Source: Platycnemis pennipes (taxonomy: Eukaryota > Arthropoda > Insecta > Odonata > Platycnemididae). Taken from it: 64,000 nucleotides of DNA. Under the pieces are notes generated by a model. It did no database searches. It had not been told where the DNA came from and saw only the letters and a list, made by a program, of their open reading frames with translations. Positions 12,395-21,900 of the stretch are shown here, piece after piece. How positions within the stretch are numbered: position 1 is the first letter of the stretch; the number at the start of each line of letters is the position of its first letter. The stretch is from NCBI GenBank assembly GCA_933228895.1, contig OW121854.1:94354609-94418608 (forward strand). The letters are read 5' to 3'. Both the position numbers and the translations under genes were made by a program.

Positions 12395-13017
12395 ATCTAC
12401 AACTACGTATTACCTTGCGAGCCACCACGAGGGTGAGTGGTAGGGGGTGAAGATCACCAAACATGCACTATTGACAGGCAACTAGGATATTTAATGGATA
12501 CATGCTAGAAAATAGGGTCACATGCAGCTAGATCATTAGTATCTTCGTAATAAGAAAGGGATAATTGGTTGTTATTACATGCATCAGGCACTACAGACCA
12601 CTCTAACAATATTTCACCAACCTATCCCTTAGCTACACTGCCTATTGTGCTCTCTAATGGTAGGTACGCGGAAAAAATGACATTTTAAATCTATTGGTAC
12701 GACAATCTATCTTTCTAAACTTGTTATTTTGATCAAACCTAGCATAATACGCAGGGGTTCTTAATATATGTCGTCATCGTCATCTCTAAACAAATCAGTT
12801 TCAAATTTACTTAAAGGATCAAACCTAAATTTTCATCTGAGTTTTGATAGTAATTCCCATCCTAGCCCTTCCATTAAACTCGTTACGCTAATACAATTAT
12901 CATAACGGCCTTTAACGAATCTGGCTGATCTCTTTAGCACACACTCTAATTCCTTTACCATACCTTCCTCGTACGGATCACATATACTAGCAGCATATTC
13001 TAAATATATGTGTAGAT
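12395..13017 (-). pseudogene. LINE-A fragment with RT C-terminal relic, minus strand
   Basis: The tail, hairpin (GAGCCACCACGAGGGTGAGT) and 3' UTR lie at 12395-12760. A coding relic follows to about 13017 on the minus strand, with recognisable LEYAASICDPYEEGM, LKRSARFVKGRYDNCISVTS and GLGWELLSK. It is truncated before the RT palm and decayed. Confidence 0.8.
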
Positions 13018-13261
13018 GACAAGATTGAAATCGATAAAATGCCATTTAAAACCGGAGACTACTACAGTTGTTACGGATTACCGTATACACATCGGGAGTA
13101 TATTATGCGTTAAGTTAGTTCTTCGGGGATGTTGAGCAACAGCTTCCGTTACTTGCGACACAACCAATAGTTGCGTCATTGGATATGAGGTAAGATTTTC
13201 CGTGGAACGGAGGGAGGATGGAGGGAAAGTCAGCGTCCGCATTATCCTACACTCAATTAAA

Positions 13262-13345
13262 GAAATGTGTCAAGGGGACCAAGGCTTCACGTCCCATTCG
13301 ACGGACGGTGTTCTGAACTTGGAGAGCTCTCCATACAGCTACTCA
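13262..13345 (-). repeat. SINE-1 body fragment
   Basis: AAGGGGACCAAGGC, ACGTCCCATTCGACGGACGG and TTCTGAACTTGGAGAG are the reverse complement of the SINE-1 body seen intact at 46270-46340. The head is missing. Confidence 0.65.
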
Positions 13346-13359
13346 AAGAGGACAGGTTT

Positions 13360-13590
13360 ACTGCCTTTCTTAGCCCACTCGGCCAAGAAAGATGTCATTG
13401 TTAATTCGTGCATTATAAAGGATTTATACGGAGGACAATTCTTCAGTAGCGTTTTTCTCGCGAACCCGGGTCTATGGGGAAGAAAGCCGTGACACTTTTC
13501 CAAATGTCTATAGTTCCAGAAAATAGTTTCGACAGTTGGATCCCAAACATCAGTCTCGCGATGTAGTAGACTCCACAGTAGCTTTTTAGG
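13360..13590 (-). repeat. Dispersed repeat R1, copy 1
   Basis: About 230 bp shared in the same orientation with 28565-28772. Shared blocks include ATTTATACGGAGGAC, TTCTTCAGTAGCGTTTTTCT, TATGGGGAAGAAAGCCGTGA and CATCAGTCTCGCGATGT. On the minus strand TTGGCCGAGTGGGCTAAG resembles a type II tRNA head and GGGTTCGCG a B box, so a SINE-like origin is possible. Confidence 0.65.
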
Positions 13591-13827
13591 GACGATACGG
13601 GTTTCCACACGTCGTGTCGTCATCAGGTGATGATGATGATGACACCTACTTTACCACTTGGTGATCCTCTACCCGATGATGACATTGCGTGTCAAAACCT
13701 AGGTCGCCCCAACAAAACTACTGTAAAGTCCACTAAGTACACTTATTTATCGAAATGGAAAACTTCCACCATATCTCGCCGTAATTTGTTTCCTCTATTA
13801 AAATATAGCTTTTTATCATTTTTAAGC

Positions 13828-13900
13828 GTGATTGGTGTAGATTCACCCCCTGCCACGCACCTTCATGTCACCTTACAGGGTACTAGGTAGATGTAGATGT
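13828..13900 (+). repeat. LINE-A 3' tail
   Basis: GGTGTAGATTCACCCCCTGC, the hairpin region and a GGTAGATGTAGATGT tail. The next LINE-A copy begins directly behind it. Confidence 0.7.
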
Positions 13901-13904
13901 ATTA

Positions 13905-14877
13905 AACATTGTTAATATTATTACATGCCCAAATGATAAAGAATATTTAAATGATTACCTACTAGCAATTGAAAAATGGTATCATACATGGAACTTATAT
14001 TTAAAGTTAAAAAAATGTGTAGCAATGAATTTTTGGAAAAAGAATTGCTCTCCTCTTATCACGTACAAAATAAGTAATAATGTATTAACAAACCTGGAAT
14101 CCATTAAATATCCAAAGTATGACGAGTGAGACTGACACATGATCTTTCCTGGGGTAAACACATTCGTGAAATAATGGGTCAGGCTATTCGTAGACAGGGA
14201 TTCATCAAAAGAGTATTGTGCAAATGTGACGAACATGTACGAGAAATCAGCTACTTTTCCCTTGTTAGAGCTCTTTTCGAATATGATGCCAATGTATGGG
14301 ATCCCTACGAAATCGGTCTAAATAACGAACTTGAACGTGTGCAGCGAAGATCGGCAAGATTTTTAAAGGGACGGTAAGATAACTGCATTAGCGTAACCAG
14401 TCTATTAAATGAATTTAAATGGCCGTAATTTTCAGACCGTAGGTTGAAATCTAGACTTAAATCTCTTACAAAATTTTTACTGATGACGTTAAAAATATTT
14501 TGAGAACCACAACTTTCTATGGTAGGCTGGACCATAACCAGAAAATTAGAGAAATTGATTGCCGAACTGTTAGATTCAAAATGTCCTTTTATCCTCGTAC
14601 AATTAGGGATATGAATAGCGGTAAATATGTCTAATACGAGTGATTCAATCCATAGCATAGGTAGTTGCATGTCAGTGTAAGGACTTGAAGGTAACCCAAC
14701 TAACAGCACGTTTTTGCATGCTTAGTTTGGCATTTTTATCTTTTTAAATATTGCAGTTTAGACTAATATATTAATACTAATCCTTTTAAATGCATGATAT
14801 GTAATGCATGTTTAGAGTGAATTCATCCCCTGCCACACACCTTTGAGGTGGCTTGCAGGATATTGTGTAGATGTAGC
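13905..14877 (+). pseudogene. LINE-A, longest fragment: RT thumb/C-terminal region and 3' UTR
   Basis: About 13905-14640 encodes the part of RT downstream of the catalytic box. First come pieces such as AIEKWYHTWNLYLKLKKC, where CVAMNF is typical of a post-YADD segment. A frameshift near 14125 follows, then LSWGKHIREIMGQAIRRQGF, REISYFSLVRALFEYDANVW and ERVQRRSARFLKGR, a stop at 14376, and further frameshifts near 14470. The YADD box itself is absent, so truncation lies just after it. The 3' UTR, hairpin and TGTAGATGTAG tail close the element at 14877. Several lesions make it a dead copy, but it gives the clearest view of family order. Confidence 0.85.
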
Positions 14878-15300
14878 ATATAACTTTTTTCTTTTATGGA
14901 ATGCGTTTCAGGGTCCACGTTTCTTTTATTGACCGTGCATCTGTCCGCCTCTCTCAGATGAACGTCGTCATGCTCTCCCGAATGTCTCCCATCCTTCGTG
15001 CCTCCTCCTCCTTTACTCTCGAACATTTACCCGCGGCATGTGCTGATTCCATCCCACGTCCATTTCCCTAGTTCCTTTCATCCTCCTCTGCCCGAGGACA
15101 CTCATGACCTTCCCTCCCCTTTGCCGGACGTACTCCCGGACGCTTCCTGCGCCACTCACCCCTGCCGAGGGAAAACAAACAAACCGACTCCAACATCCGC
15201 CTCTCTGCCTCTATGCTCCGTTCTCTCTTTCTCCTTCTCGATTCCAGCCTTATTCCGTCGTTCACTCCCTCCAATCCGAGTTAACCATCTTATCCCTAAG
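14878..15300. other. Anonymous, pyrimidine-rich stretch
   Basis: CT-rich, with open frames on both strands that reflect composition only. No motif recognised. Confidence 0.35.
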
Positions 15301-15302
15301 TT

Positions 15303-16288
15303 GATAGTTGATAGTCGGCCAAAAATAGCTGTAAGAGGTGTACAAATTGAATTTTCAGAGAGTGTAAGGAACCTAGGAGTTACTATAAATAAAACCCTAT
15401 CTTGGAACGAACATATAAAATCCATTTCACATAAGATATTCAAGACTATATATCAGTTTAAAAAAATTAGACAACTTATCCCGACTTCCCTTCGCCAGAA
15501 ATTAGTTGATAGTCTTGTTTTCCCGCATATCGATTACTTCTGTGTGGTATAGGTACGCCGACCTCACACAGGAACTGAATTTAAAACTTCAGAGGATCCA
15601 GAACTGTTGTGTGAGGTATGTCTTTGACATCAAATATTATGAACACGTTACACCATATTTGGATAAACTCGGGTGGTTAAAAATACAAAACAGGCGCCTA
15701 CTCAATAAGACAACTTTCATTTACAAAATAATAACCTCAAAACTCCCCACATACTTGTATCAAAATGTGTTGTACAATGCTGACACAAATAAACGCCCAA
15801 CCCGCCACATGGAAGAACTTTATGTACCCCTATATCGTTCATCTGTTTATGCTAGTTCTTTCCATGTCACTTCTTGTGATATATGGAACCACTTACCCGA
15901 AGCTATTAAAAAAATGTAAAAATGTCAATAGATTAAAGAATGAATATTATAAAATGTTGTTTCATCTGCGTCAATGAATATGCCACTTTGTGTAACACCT
16001 AAATTTGTAAACCTAAATTTGTAAACCTAAACGTAAATTTGTAAACCTAAATTTATAGTGTTTCTTTTTTTTTCTTCATTTTGCAGTCTCTGCTTATTGC
16101 ATTCCAATATTGTTGTGCTATAATATGGGATTTAATATTGTTACTTTTTGTTTATATTAATGTGCTGTCATCCTGTTATGGAATTAATGTCATGACTCTA
16201 GATATGTATTCATTATGTACAATGATTTGTGTTCCTAAGGGACGAAATCGTCCCGGAATAATAATAAAATTCTATTCTATTCTATCTC
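15303..16288 (+). pseudogene. LINE-D fragment: RT C-terminal region, frameshifted
   Basis: A 5'-truncated Jockey/CR1-like LINE, related to but distinct from LINE-C. It starts with the post-palm segment (VRGVQIEFSESVRNLGVTIN, LSWNEHIKSISHKIF), then KLVDSLVFPHIDYF. It shifts frame at about 15545, continues with LKLQRIQNCCVRYVFDIK, GWLKIQNRRLLNKT and CDIWNHLPEAIKK, and shifts again near 15915 before ending. The 3' UTR has tandem TAAATTTGTAAACC units at about 16000-16050 and finishes with GGGACGAAATCGTCCCGGAA and an ATTCT repeat tail. Two frameshifts make it inactive. Confidence 0.85.
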
Positions 16289-16454
16289 CGTTAATTTCTC
16301 ATTATCGCATAGCCCAAGTATGCCGTCAAAGATACAAGAGTGATGAATCAGGTCATTCGATTGATTTTTACCCGTCATTGGGCAGCTTAAGGAATAGCTA
16401 AATCATAAATAGGCGCTATATTTTTACGTAAATACTGATGATTTAGTTACGTCT

Positions 16455-16670
16455 ACGCCTATGTTATAGCCTGCGAGCCACCGTGAGGTAGTGAAGATCA
16501 CCAAATACGCAATTATTGGATGCACTGCTACTACTTCACGGACCCGTTAGATAAAAGGGTCACGCGCAGCAAAGTGGTTAGTAACTACACGTTAATGAAT
16601 TGATTATATAAAATTTTAATAAATTACCGCCAACCTACATCAATTTATATTGTTTACGCTGTGCTCATGA
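16455..16670 (-). repeat. LINE-A 3' UTR copy, minus strand
   Basis: Decayed terminus in reverse orientation: GCCTGCGAGCCACCGTGAGG, GTGAAGATCACCAAATACGC, AAGGGTCACGCGCAGC and AGTGGTTAGTAACTACAC. It extends to about 16670 by weak similarity. Confidence 0.6.
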
Positions 16671-17404
16671 AAACATTCAAAGACAAAGTCAGCGGTCGTA
16701 AAAGGATATCTCTCTGTAATAATGTCGTACAGTTTATATTCCGCGTAAATGTAAGAAAAAAGTGATTACGGAGAAAACGGTAGATATATTGAACAAAATA
16801 TTTTCATTCGATACCCGTTACCATATTGTGTCACAAAAGTGGTTTTCATGAAAAAGATGATTATTGGTCATTTTAACGCCGTTAATACTTCAACCTTATA
16901 GTTACGTTCTATTTCATAATTGATTTTATTATTTTTAGTTAAGTGTAATATGCGGTTTCATATATCTATTTTATCATATCACGGGCGTAAATGTCCCGGA
17001 ACTTAACGTCTCCGATCTCCATATCGTACTTTTCTGAAATGTCTGCTTATTCCTTAAGGATATGGCCGAAAGGGATGCCGGGATGATATTCTGTAGAGGC
17101 ATCCCGTGCTTCCTACGGAATTCTCGAGCAGTGTACGGAACTTTGAATTTGCCTCGCAAAATTTTCCGTAGAATTCCGTAGACCCAGTGCGACATCACAA
17201 CTTTCTACAGAATTCCCTCTGTTGCGTAGAATTTTTTCTGTAGAACTCCGTAGAAAGGGAAAGGTTTCTACAGACACTCTGTAGAATTCCTTACGTTCCG
17301 TAGAAAATGTGTACGGAATTTTTCAGCAGGGTATACTGGTTATAAAAACATTTTACTAAATACATTTACCGGTATTTCACTATCTTGCGTGTGTTATCGA
17401 TGCT
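16671..17404. other. Block with clustered CGTAGAA/TTCTACG motifs
   Basis: Between about 16975 and 17335 at least ten related short motifs occur in both orientations, such as TTCCGTAGAATTCCGTAGAC, TTTCTACAGAATTCC, GCGTAGAATTTTTTCTGTAG and AGAACTCCGTAGAAAGG. No open frame explains them. They could be subterminal repeats of an unidentified transposon. Confidence 0.55.
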
Positions 17405-17632
17405 TGAACATGCACTACAGGATACTCAAGCAATTTTTTACCAACCTAACCTGATGATATTTTAAACCTATCGGCATGACTATCTATCTCTCTAATCTTT
17501 TTTATCTGATCAAACCTAGCATAATAATAAGGGTTTCTTAATATATATCTAGCGTCATCTGCAAACGTATCAAATTCGAATTTACTTAAAAGGTTTAGCC
17601 TAAATGTTAACCTGCGTTCTAATAGTTACATG
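17405..17632 (-). repeat. LINE-A fragment, minus strand
   Basis: CATGCACTACAGGATACTC, GATATTTTAAACC, CTATCTCTCTAATC and GATCAAACCTAGCATAATAA match the 3' UTR/coding border of the copies at 2500-2680 and 12580-12760. The tail end is missing here. Confidence 0.65.
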
Positions 17633-17640
17633 TGCTTGGT

Positions 17641-17825
17641 GTGTCGAATCGGTAAAAAAAAAATATTATAAAAAAAGCCCCAGGCTCGTGCGACAACGGA
17701 TGGCCGTGCCTGAGGTGCCTAAAGGGCCTAAATACAGTTATTTTGAATTTTGAGGTTTTCGACCCGGATTTAACGTTTTCTAAGGTAAACAAGGTATTTT
17801 GGAGTCCATGGGTAAAAATTTGTGG
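17641..17825 (+). repeat. Inverted repeat R2, left copy
   Basis: About 185 bp that reappears as its reverse complement at 25388-25582. Shared blocks: CCAGGCTCGTGCGACAACGG, ATGGCCGTGCCTGAGG, CAGTTATTTTGAAT and TTTTCGACCCGGATT. The two copies lie outside the target-site duplications of the LTR element, on either side. Probably a dispersed repeat present twice. Confidence 0.75.
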
Positions 17826-18105
17826 CATGATCGGCGTGATCATGCAGTGCAACTTATGACTGATTAGAACAGAAATGTGACCAAGAATGACGAGTCCTAC
17901 GAAACTTTTATTACTGACGGAACAACGGCAAAAGCTTGCCCGATGACAAAAATTCAACTTAGATTATTAGGCATGAAAAGTAACGAGATTACATACTGTT
18001 GTTTCAACTTATTTACATAGACCTCCTGAAAATCCTAGTTTTCCTCCTCCTTTTCGCTTGAAGTGTACTTTTAAAAAAAACATTGAAATTACAAATGATA
18101 CACAT

Positions 18106-18552
18106 TGTTGTATGAGGCATCGATGAGTAAGGGATGCCTCCTTCCACATGACGCACTTATCAATATCGGTGACTAAGTGAAGTGTGAGGGGGGGCGCACC
18201 GAGGTATGCAGATGAGTGTGCCCGATGACTAAAGGGAGACGCTCCGGCTTATCAACGGAAGGACCTAAAGGACAGATTATCGTCAGTCTGGGACTCGGAA
18301 GCTAGAGAGACGTTGGGCTGGGCCCTCTCTCTCTCCTTGTATGTGCGCCGGGCGCACGTTGTACCGTTTGTGTTCCGTTCTATTAAAACTCTTGTTATTG
18401 TTTGGGAGCCGATCCTTTCATTGGTATATTCCATTACCTTTCCCGTCTGATTCTCGCGTATCCGCACTTAACCCTTTGAGGCAACCGCTCGACTCATCGG
18501 GTCCTTCTATTTAATTGTCGCCAATATCCCGCGAAGACGCTGGGATACGACA
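18106..18552 (+). repeat. 5' LTR (447 bp)
   Basis: Starts TGTTGTATGAGGCATCG and ends CTGGGATACGACA. I saw no difference from 24729-25175. A TCAGTC initiator-like site at 18283-18288 with AGACGT about 24 nt downstream resembles the TATA-less promoter layout of insect gypsy LTRs. ATTAAA at 18382-18387 is a possible polyadenylation signal. Confidence 0.95.
18283..18313 (+). promoter_or_regulatory. Possible Inr plus DPE-like promoter in 5' LTR
   Basis: TCAGTC matches the arthropod initiator. AGACGT at 18308-18313 resembles a downstream promoter element, though its spacing is a few bases short of the usual +28. No good TATA box lies at -30. The same sequence sits in the 3' LTR. Inference only. 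Confidence 0.4.
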
Positions 18553-18560
18553 TAAATTTC

Positions 18561-18580
18561 TGGTGTCAGGTGTGTGGGGT
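18561..18580 (+). other. Possible primer binding site (tRNA-Leu type)
   Basis: TGGTGTCAGGTGTGTGGGGT begins 8 nt after the LTR. Its first nine bases, TGGTGTCAG, fit the complement of an insect tRNA-Leu 3' end and the rest fits poorly, so the tRNA assignment is tentative. Confidence 0.5.
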
Positions 18581-18641
18581 AATGAGTCGCGAATCATTTC
18601 GGTTGATTGGGTGGGATATATCGTAATTGTCCGTCCCGGAG

Positions 18642-18799
18642 AAAGGAGGAAAAGCTGAGGAAACGCCGAGGGAAAACCATCAGCAGAGTGCAGCCAAGAA
18701 AGGAGGAAAAGCTGAGGAAACGCCGAGGGAAAACCACCAGCAGAGTGCAGCCAAGAACCGAGGAAACGCCGAGGGAAACCCACCAGCAGAGTGCAGCCG
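18642..18799 (+). repeat. 57-bp tandem repeats in the leader (about 2.7 copies)
   Basis: Copies start at 18642 and 18699; a third, shortened by about 14 bp, runs to 18799. Each holds AAAGGAGGAAAAGCTGAGG, AAACGCCGAGGGAAAACCA and CAGCAGAGTGCAGCC. They lie between the primer site and Gag, where packaging or translation-control signals usually sit. Confidence 0.85.
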
Positions 18800-18829
18800 A
18801 CGAGAGGGAATTTCAGATTTGCTGACTTT

Positions 18830-18889
18830 GTAAGTGAACCACACTTGTTTCCTTTTCCTTACCTCTCCCATTGATTCTATTTTGGGCAG
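18830..18889 (+). promoter_or_regulatory. Possible leader splice donor and acceptor
   Basis: GTAAGT at 18830-18835 is a strong donor. A pyrimidine-rich run follows and ends TTTTGGGCAG at 18889, a plausible acceptor 60 nt later. In errantiviruses a leader donor also serves the spliced env RNA. If spliced this way, codons before the ATG at 18913 would be removed without affecting Gag. Confidence 0.45.
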
Positions 18890-18912
18890 TTGTGGGTGAC
18901 AACCTCGTAAGA

Positions 18913-21900
18913 ATGTCAGACAACGGAGAATTAAGTAACCACGGTAATTACTGCGGCATTGCTGAAGCAATGAAAATAATAAGCGAACCCTTTAGTGGCA
19001 ATAAAAGTAAGCTTCGCGAATTTATAGAAAATGTCGACGTAGTTTTTGACCTCGTTGACCCTGCTGTGCACGATAGGCTGCTGAAGTTCGTGAAGGCAAA
19101 GATTACGGGCGAAGCGCGCTCCAAGATTTCAGCTAGGGATAACACCAACTCGTGGCCATTAGTTAGGGCAATATTGGAGGAGAATTACACCACGAGGCGC
19201 ACCTTGGATTTTTACGCTTGTACGATGTTCAGCTCGAAGCAGGGCCCTAAGGAGAGTGTTGCTAGTTGGGGGAGCCGAATGGATTCCATGCAATCCGACC
19301 TCCGTGAGGCCGCTATGAGGGTGTCATTGCGGGAGGAAATTAGGGGGGCTGTAAATTTGGTTGATCATTTGGCCAAGGCATGTTTCATCCAAGGTTTGGC
19401 AAACGAGCGCATACAGACAATTGTGAGAAGCAAGGGAGAGTCAATAATGCTGCCTACAGCCGTTGAAATAGCGCTGGAAGAGGAGAGTGCTATTTTGTCA
19501 CTGAAGGAGAGGGGAATGCTCAGAAATCCCCTCACGTGTGAAAACTGTGGGAAATCGGGCCACATAGCATTAAATTGTTTCCTCAAGGGTCCTAAGTCCA
19601 TTCACACTAGGGAAATAAAACTTCTGGAAGGAATAACTGACCGTGGAAAAGTGGAGAATAGAACCCAAGCGCGACACCCAAATTACTCTGAAGACAAAAG
19701 GTTGAACAAGTCTGCCGGAGGGAGCAAATGCTTCCGATGTGGAAAAATTGGACATTTCGCTAGGGATTGCCATAGTAAGTTGGGGGAGTGGTCCCCTCGT
19801 TCGACACAATTAGCGAGAGGAAATAACGACGAAACAAACGACAAAAGGGGTTTCAAGCCACCCGCCATCAGGCAAATAAATAAGGACAAATTAAGTGGGA
19901 ATGACGAAGGAGATTCCATCACTTTCAAATGCACTGAAAGTGTAAGGGGTGAGGTGTGCTTACTGTTGGACACGGGGGCTGATATAAGTTTAATAAAAGG
20001 AGATATTTTAAGGAAAGGCACTAATTATTTCCCAGAGGAGAAAATAGCTTTGAGGGGAATAACAGATGGCCTCATATACACCGAAGGAAGAGTGGAATTA
20101 AAGGTAGCGTCCCAGGGGAAGGAAGCCACCTTGGATTTTCAGATAGTAAGTGACTCGCGGCTATCGCTAAACTATGATGGAATCATGGGAAGGGATATGC
20201 TCAAGGAGTTGGGCGCCGTGGTGTATGTGAAGCAAAGAAGAGTGCACATGAGGGGACTCATGATAGAAATGGATCAGCGACAAGGAGTAAAGGTTGAAAT
20301 GAGTAGGAAGGTGACGATTCCCGCCCGTTCTGAGTGTGTGGTGAAGATTCCAACTTCATCCTTCGGGGAAGGAATTCTGGGGAAGGAGAAATTGCAAGAG
20401 GGGGTGCACTTGGCGGAAGTTTTGACCATTGGGGTCTCTGGGGAATGCATAGCCAGCATAATCAACACCACCGAGAAAGAAGTAGAATGTGAGGTATCCT
20501 CAAAACAGTTAGAGGAGATAGAGACTGAAATGTCGGCTAAGGTGTCGCATAGGGAGGAAGGAATAACCACACGCATGAAATTACTCAAGGAGCAGATACG
20601 TACAGATCCACTAAGTAAGGCAGAAATGGAAGAATTCCTTGAGATTTCTGAATCTTATGATGATGTGTTCTTTCTATCGGCGGATAAACTAACGTGTACA
20701 CCCGCCGTTTCACACGAAATCCCCATCCCTACAAGAGACCACAGTAACGCCGGAGATAGGACAATGGCGGACGCTGCTCCAGCTGTAGGTCGCGGAGGGT
20801 TCCGTGGAGGATTTGGGCCCAGAGGTTGTGATCGCGGTGGACGTGGTGCTAGAGGTCGAGGAGGTAGAGAGCCTAGTAGGAATGTTTGGAACTCACCTAT
20901 TCTAGTCGTTCCGAAGAAAAGTGATGCATCGGGGCGCCGAAAATGGAGATTTGGGGTGGATTACCGCAAGCTATATGACGTCACCGTGGGCGACGCGTTT
21001 CCGCAACCAATTATAACGGAAATTCTAGACCAACTTGGTAAGGCGAAATATTTTAACGCCTTGGGTCTGGCCAGCGGTTACCATCAAGTACCAATGGAGA
21101 AATTGAAAGGAGTTATAGATTTAGTATTTGACAAGGCGGTGGATGAGCTTAACTTCTCTGTAGCATATGCTGAGCTCTGTAACTACTTAAACAACCAAAA
21201 TATTGCCAGGCAGTCACAGAAAAATAGTGAGGAATCTAACAGTGATTTTAGGAAGATATTTCTTAAGCGCTGCCAAATTGAGTTTGAGAAAAGTAAGGCC
21301 ACCGACCGTAGCCTCACAGAGAAGCAGAAGAAAATTGACATGGAAACCTTGGAAGAGAAGAGGAATGAACTGAGGCTTCAGATTGAAGAAGATGAGTGGC
21401 GAATGAGGAGGAAATCAGTTGGCGTAACCAGGTTTATTGGTGAATTGTACAAATTGGGGATGATTAACCAGTGCATAATGGTGACTTGCATAAGGGAGCT
21501 TTTGGAAGCGAGGGACGAGGAATGTTTAGAATGCCTTTGTGAATTGTTGACTACTGATGGAGAAGTTCTGGAAGAGGCCCTTGAGAAAAAGCCTAATGCA
21601 AACTCGACCAACTTGAGTGACTTCTTTAATAAAATGAAAAATATTGTGCAAGAAAGGAAAACCTCTTCAAGAGTAAGATTTATGCTCCAGGATGTGATTG
21701 ATTTGAAGCACAACAAGTGGGTACCACGTTGGGATGAATCTAATCCCAACAAATTAGCTCAAATTGCAATGGAGATTCAGGAAGAGAACTTGGCGAGCCA
21801 GTTCGCACTCTACCTTATAACATCGAGAGGGAGCATGGGTGGTGGTTCGAGCCGGAAGGATGATCGTGGAGAGTCAAGGGATGGAATGCCAGTAGATTCT

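Noticed and set aside
16455..17632. One LINE-A copy split by a 735-bp insertion
   Set aside because: The two pieces overlap in LINE-A coordinates (both contain the ACCAACCTA block), so they are separate insertions.
18252..18467. 71-codon minus-strand frame, identical in the other LTR at 24875-25090
   Set aside because: It is identical only because the LTRs are identical; no motif and no reason to think it is translated.
18607..18833. Overlapping short plus-strand frames in the leader
   Set aside because: They translate the 57-bp tandem repeat in two frames; a repeat with period divisible by three keeps any frame open.
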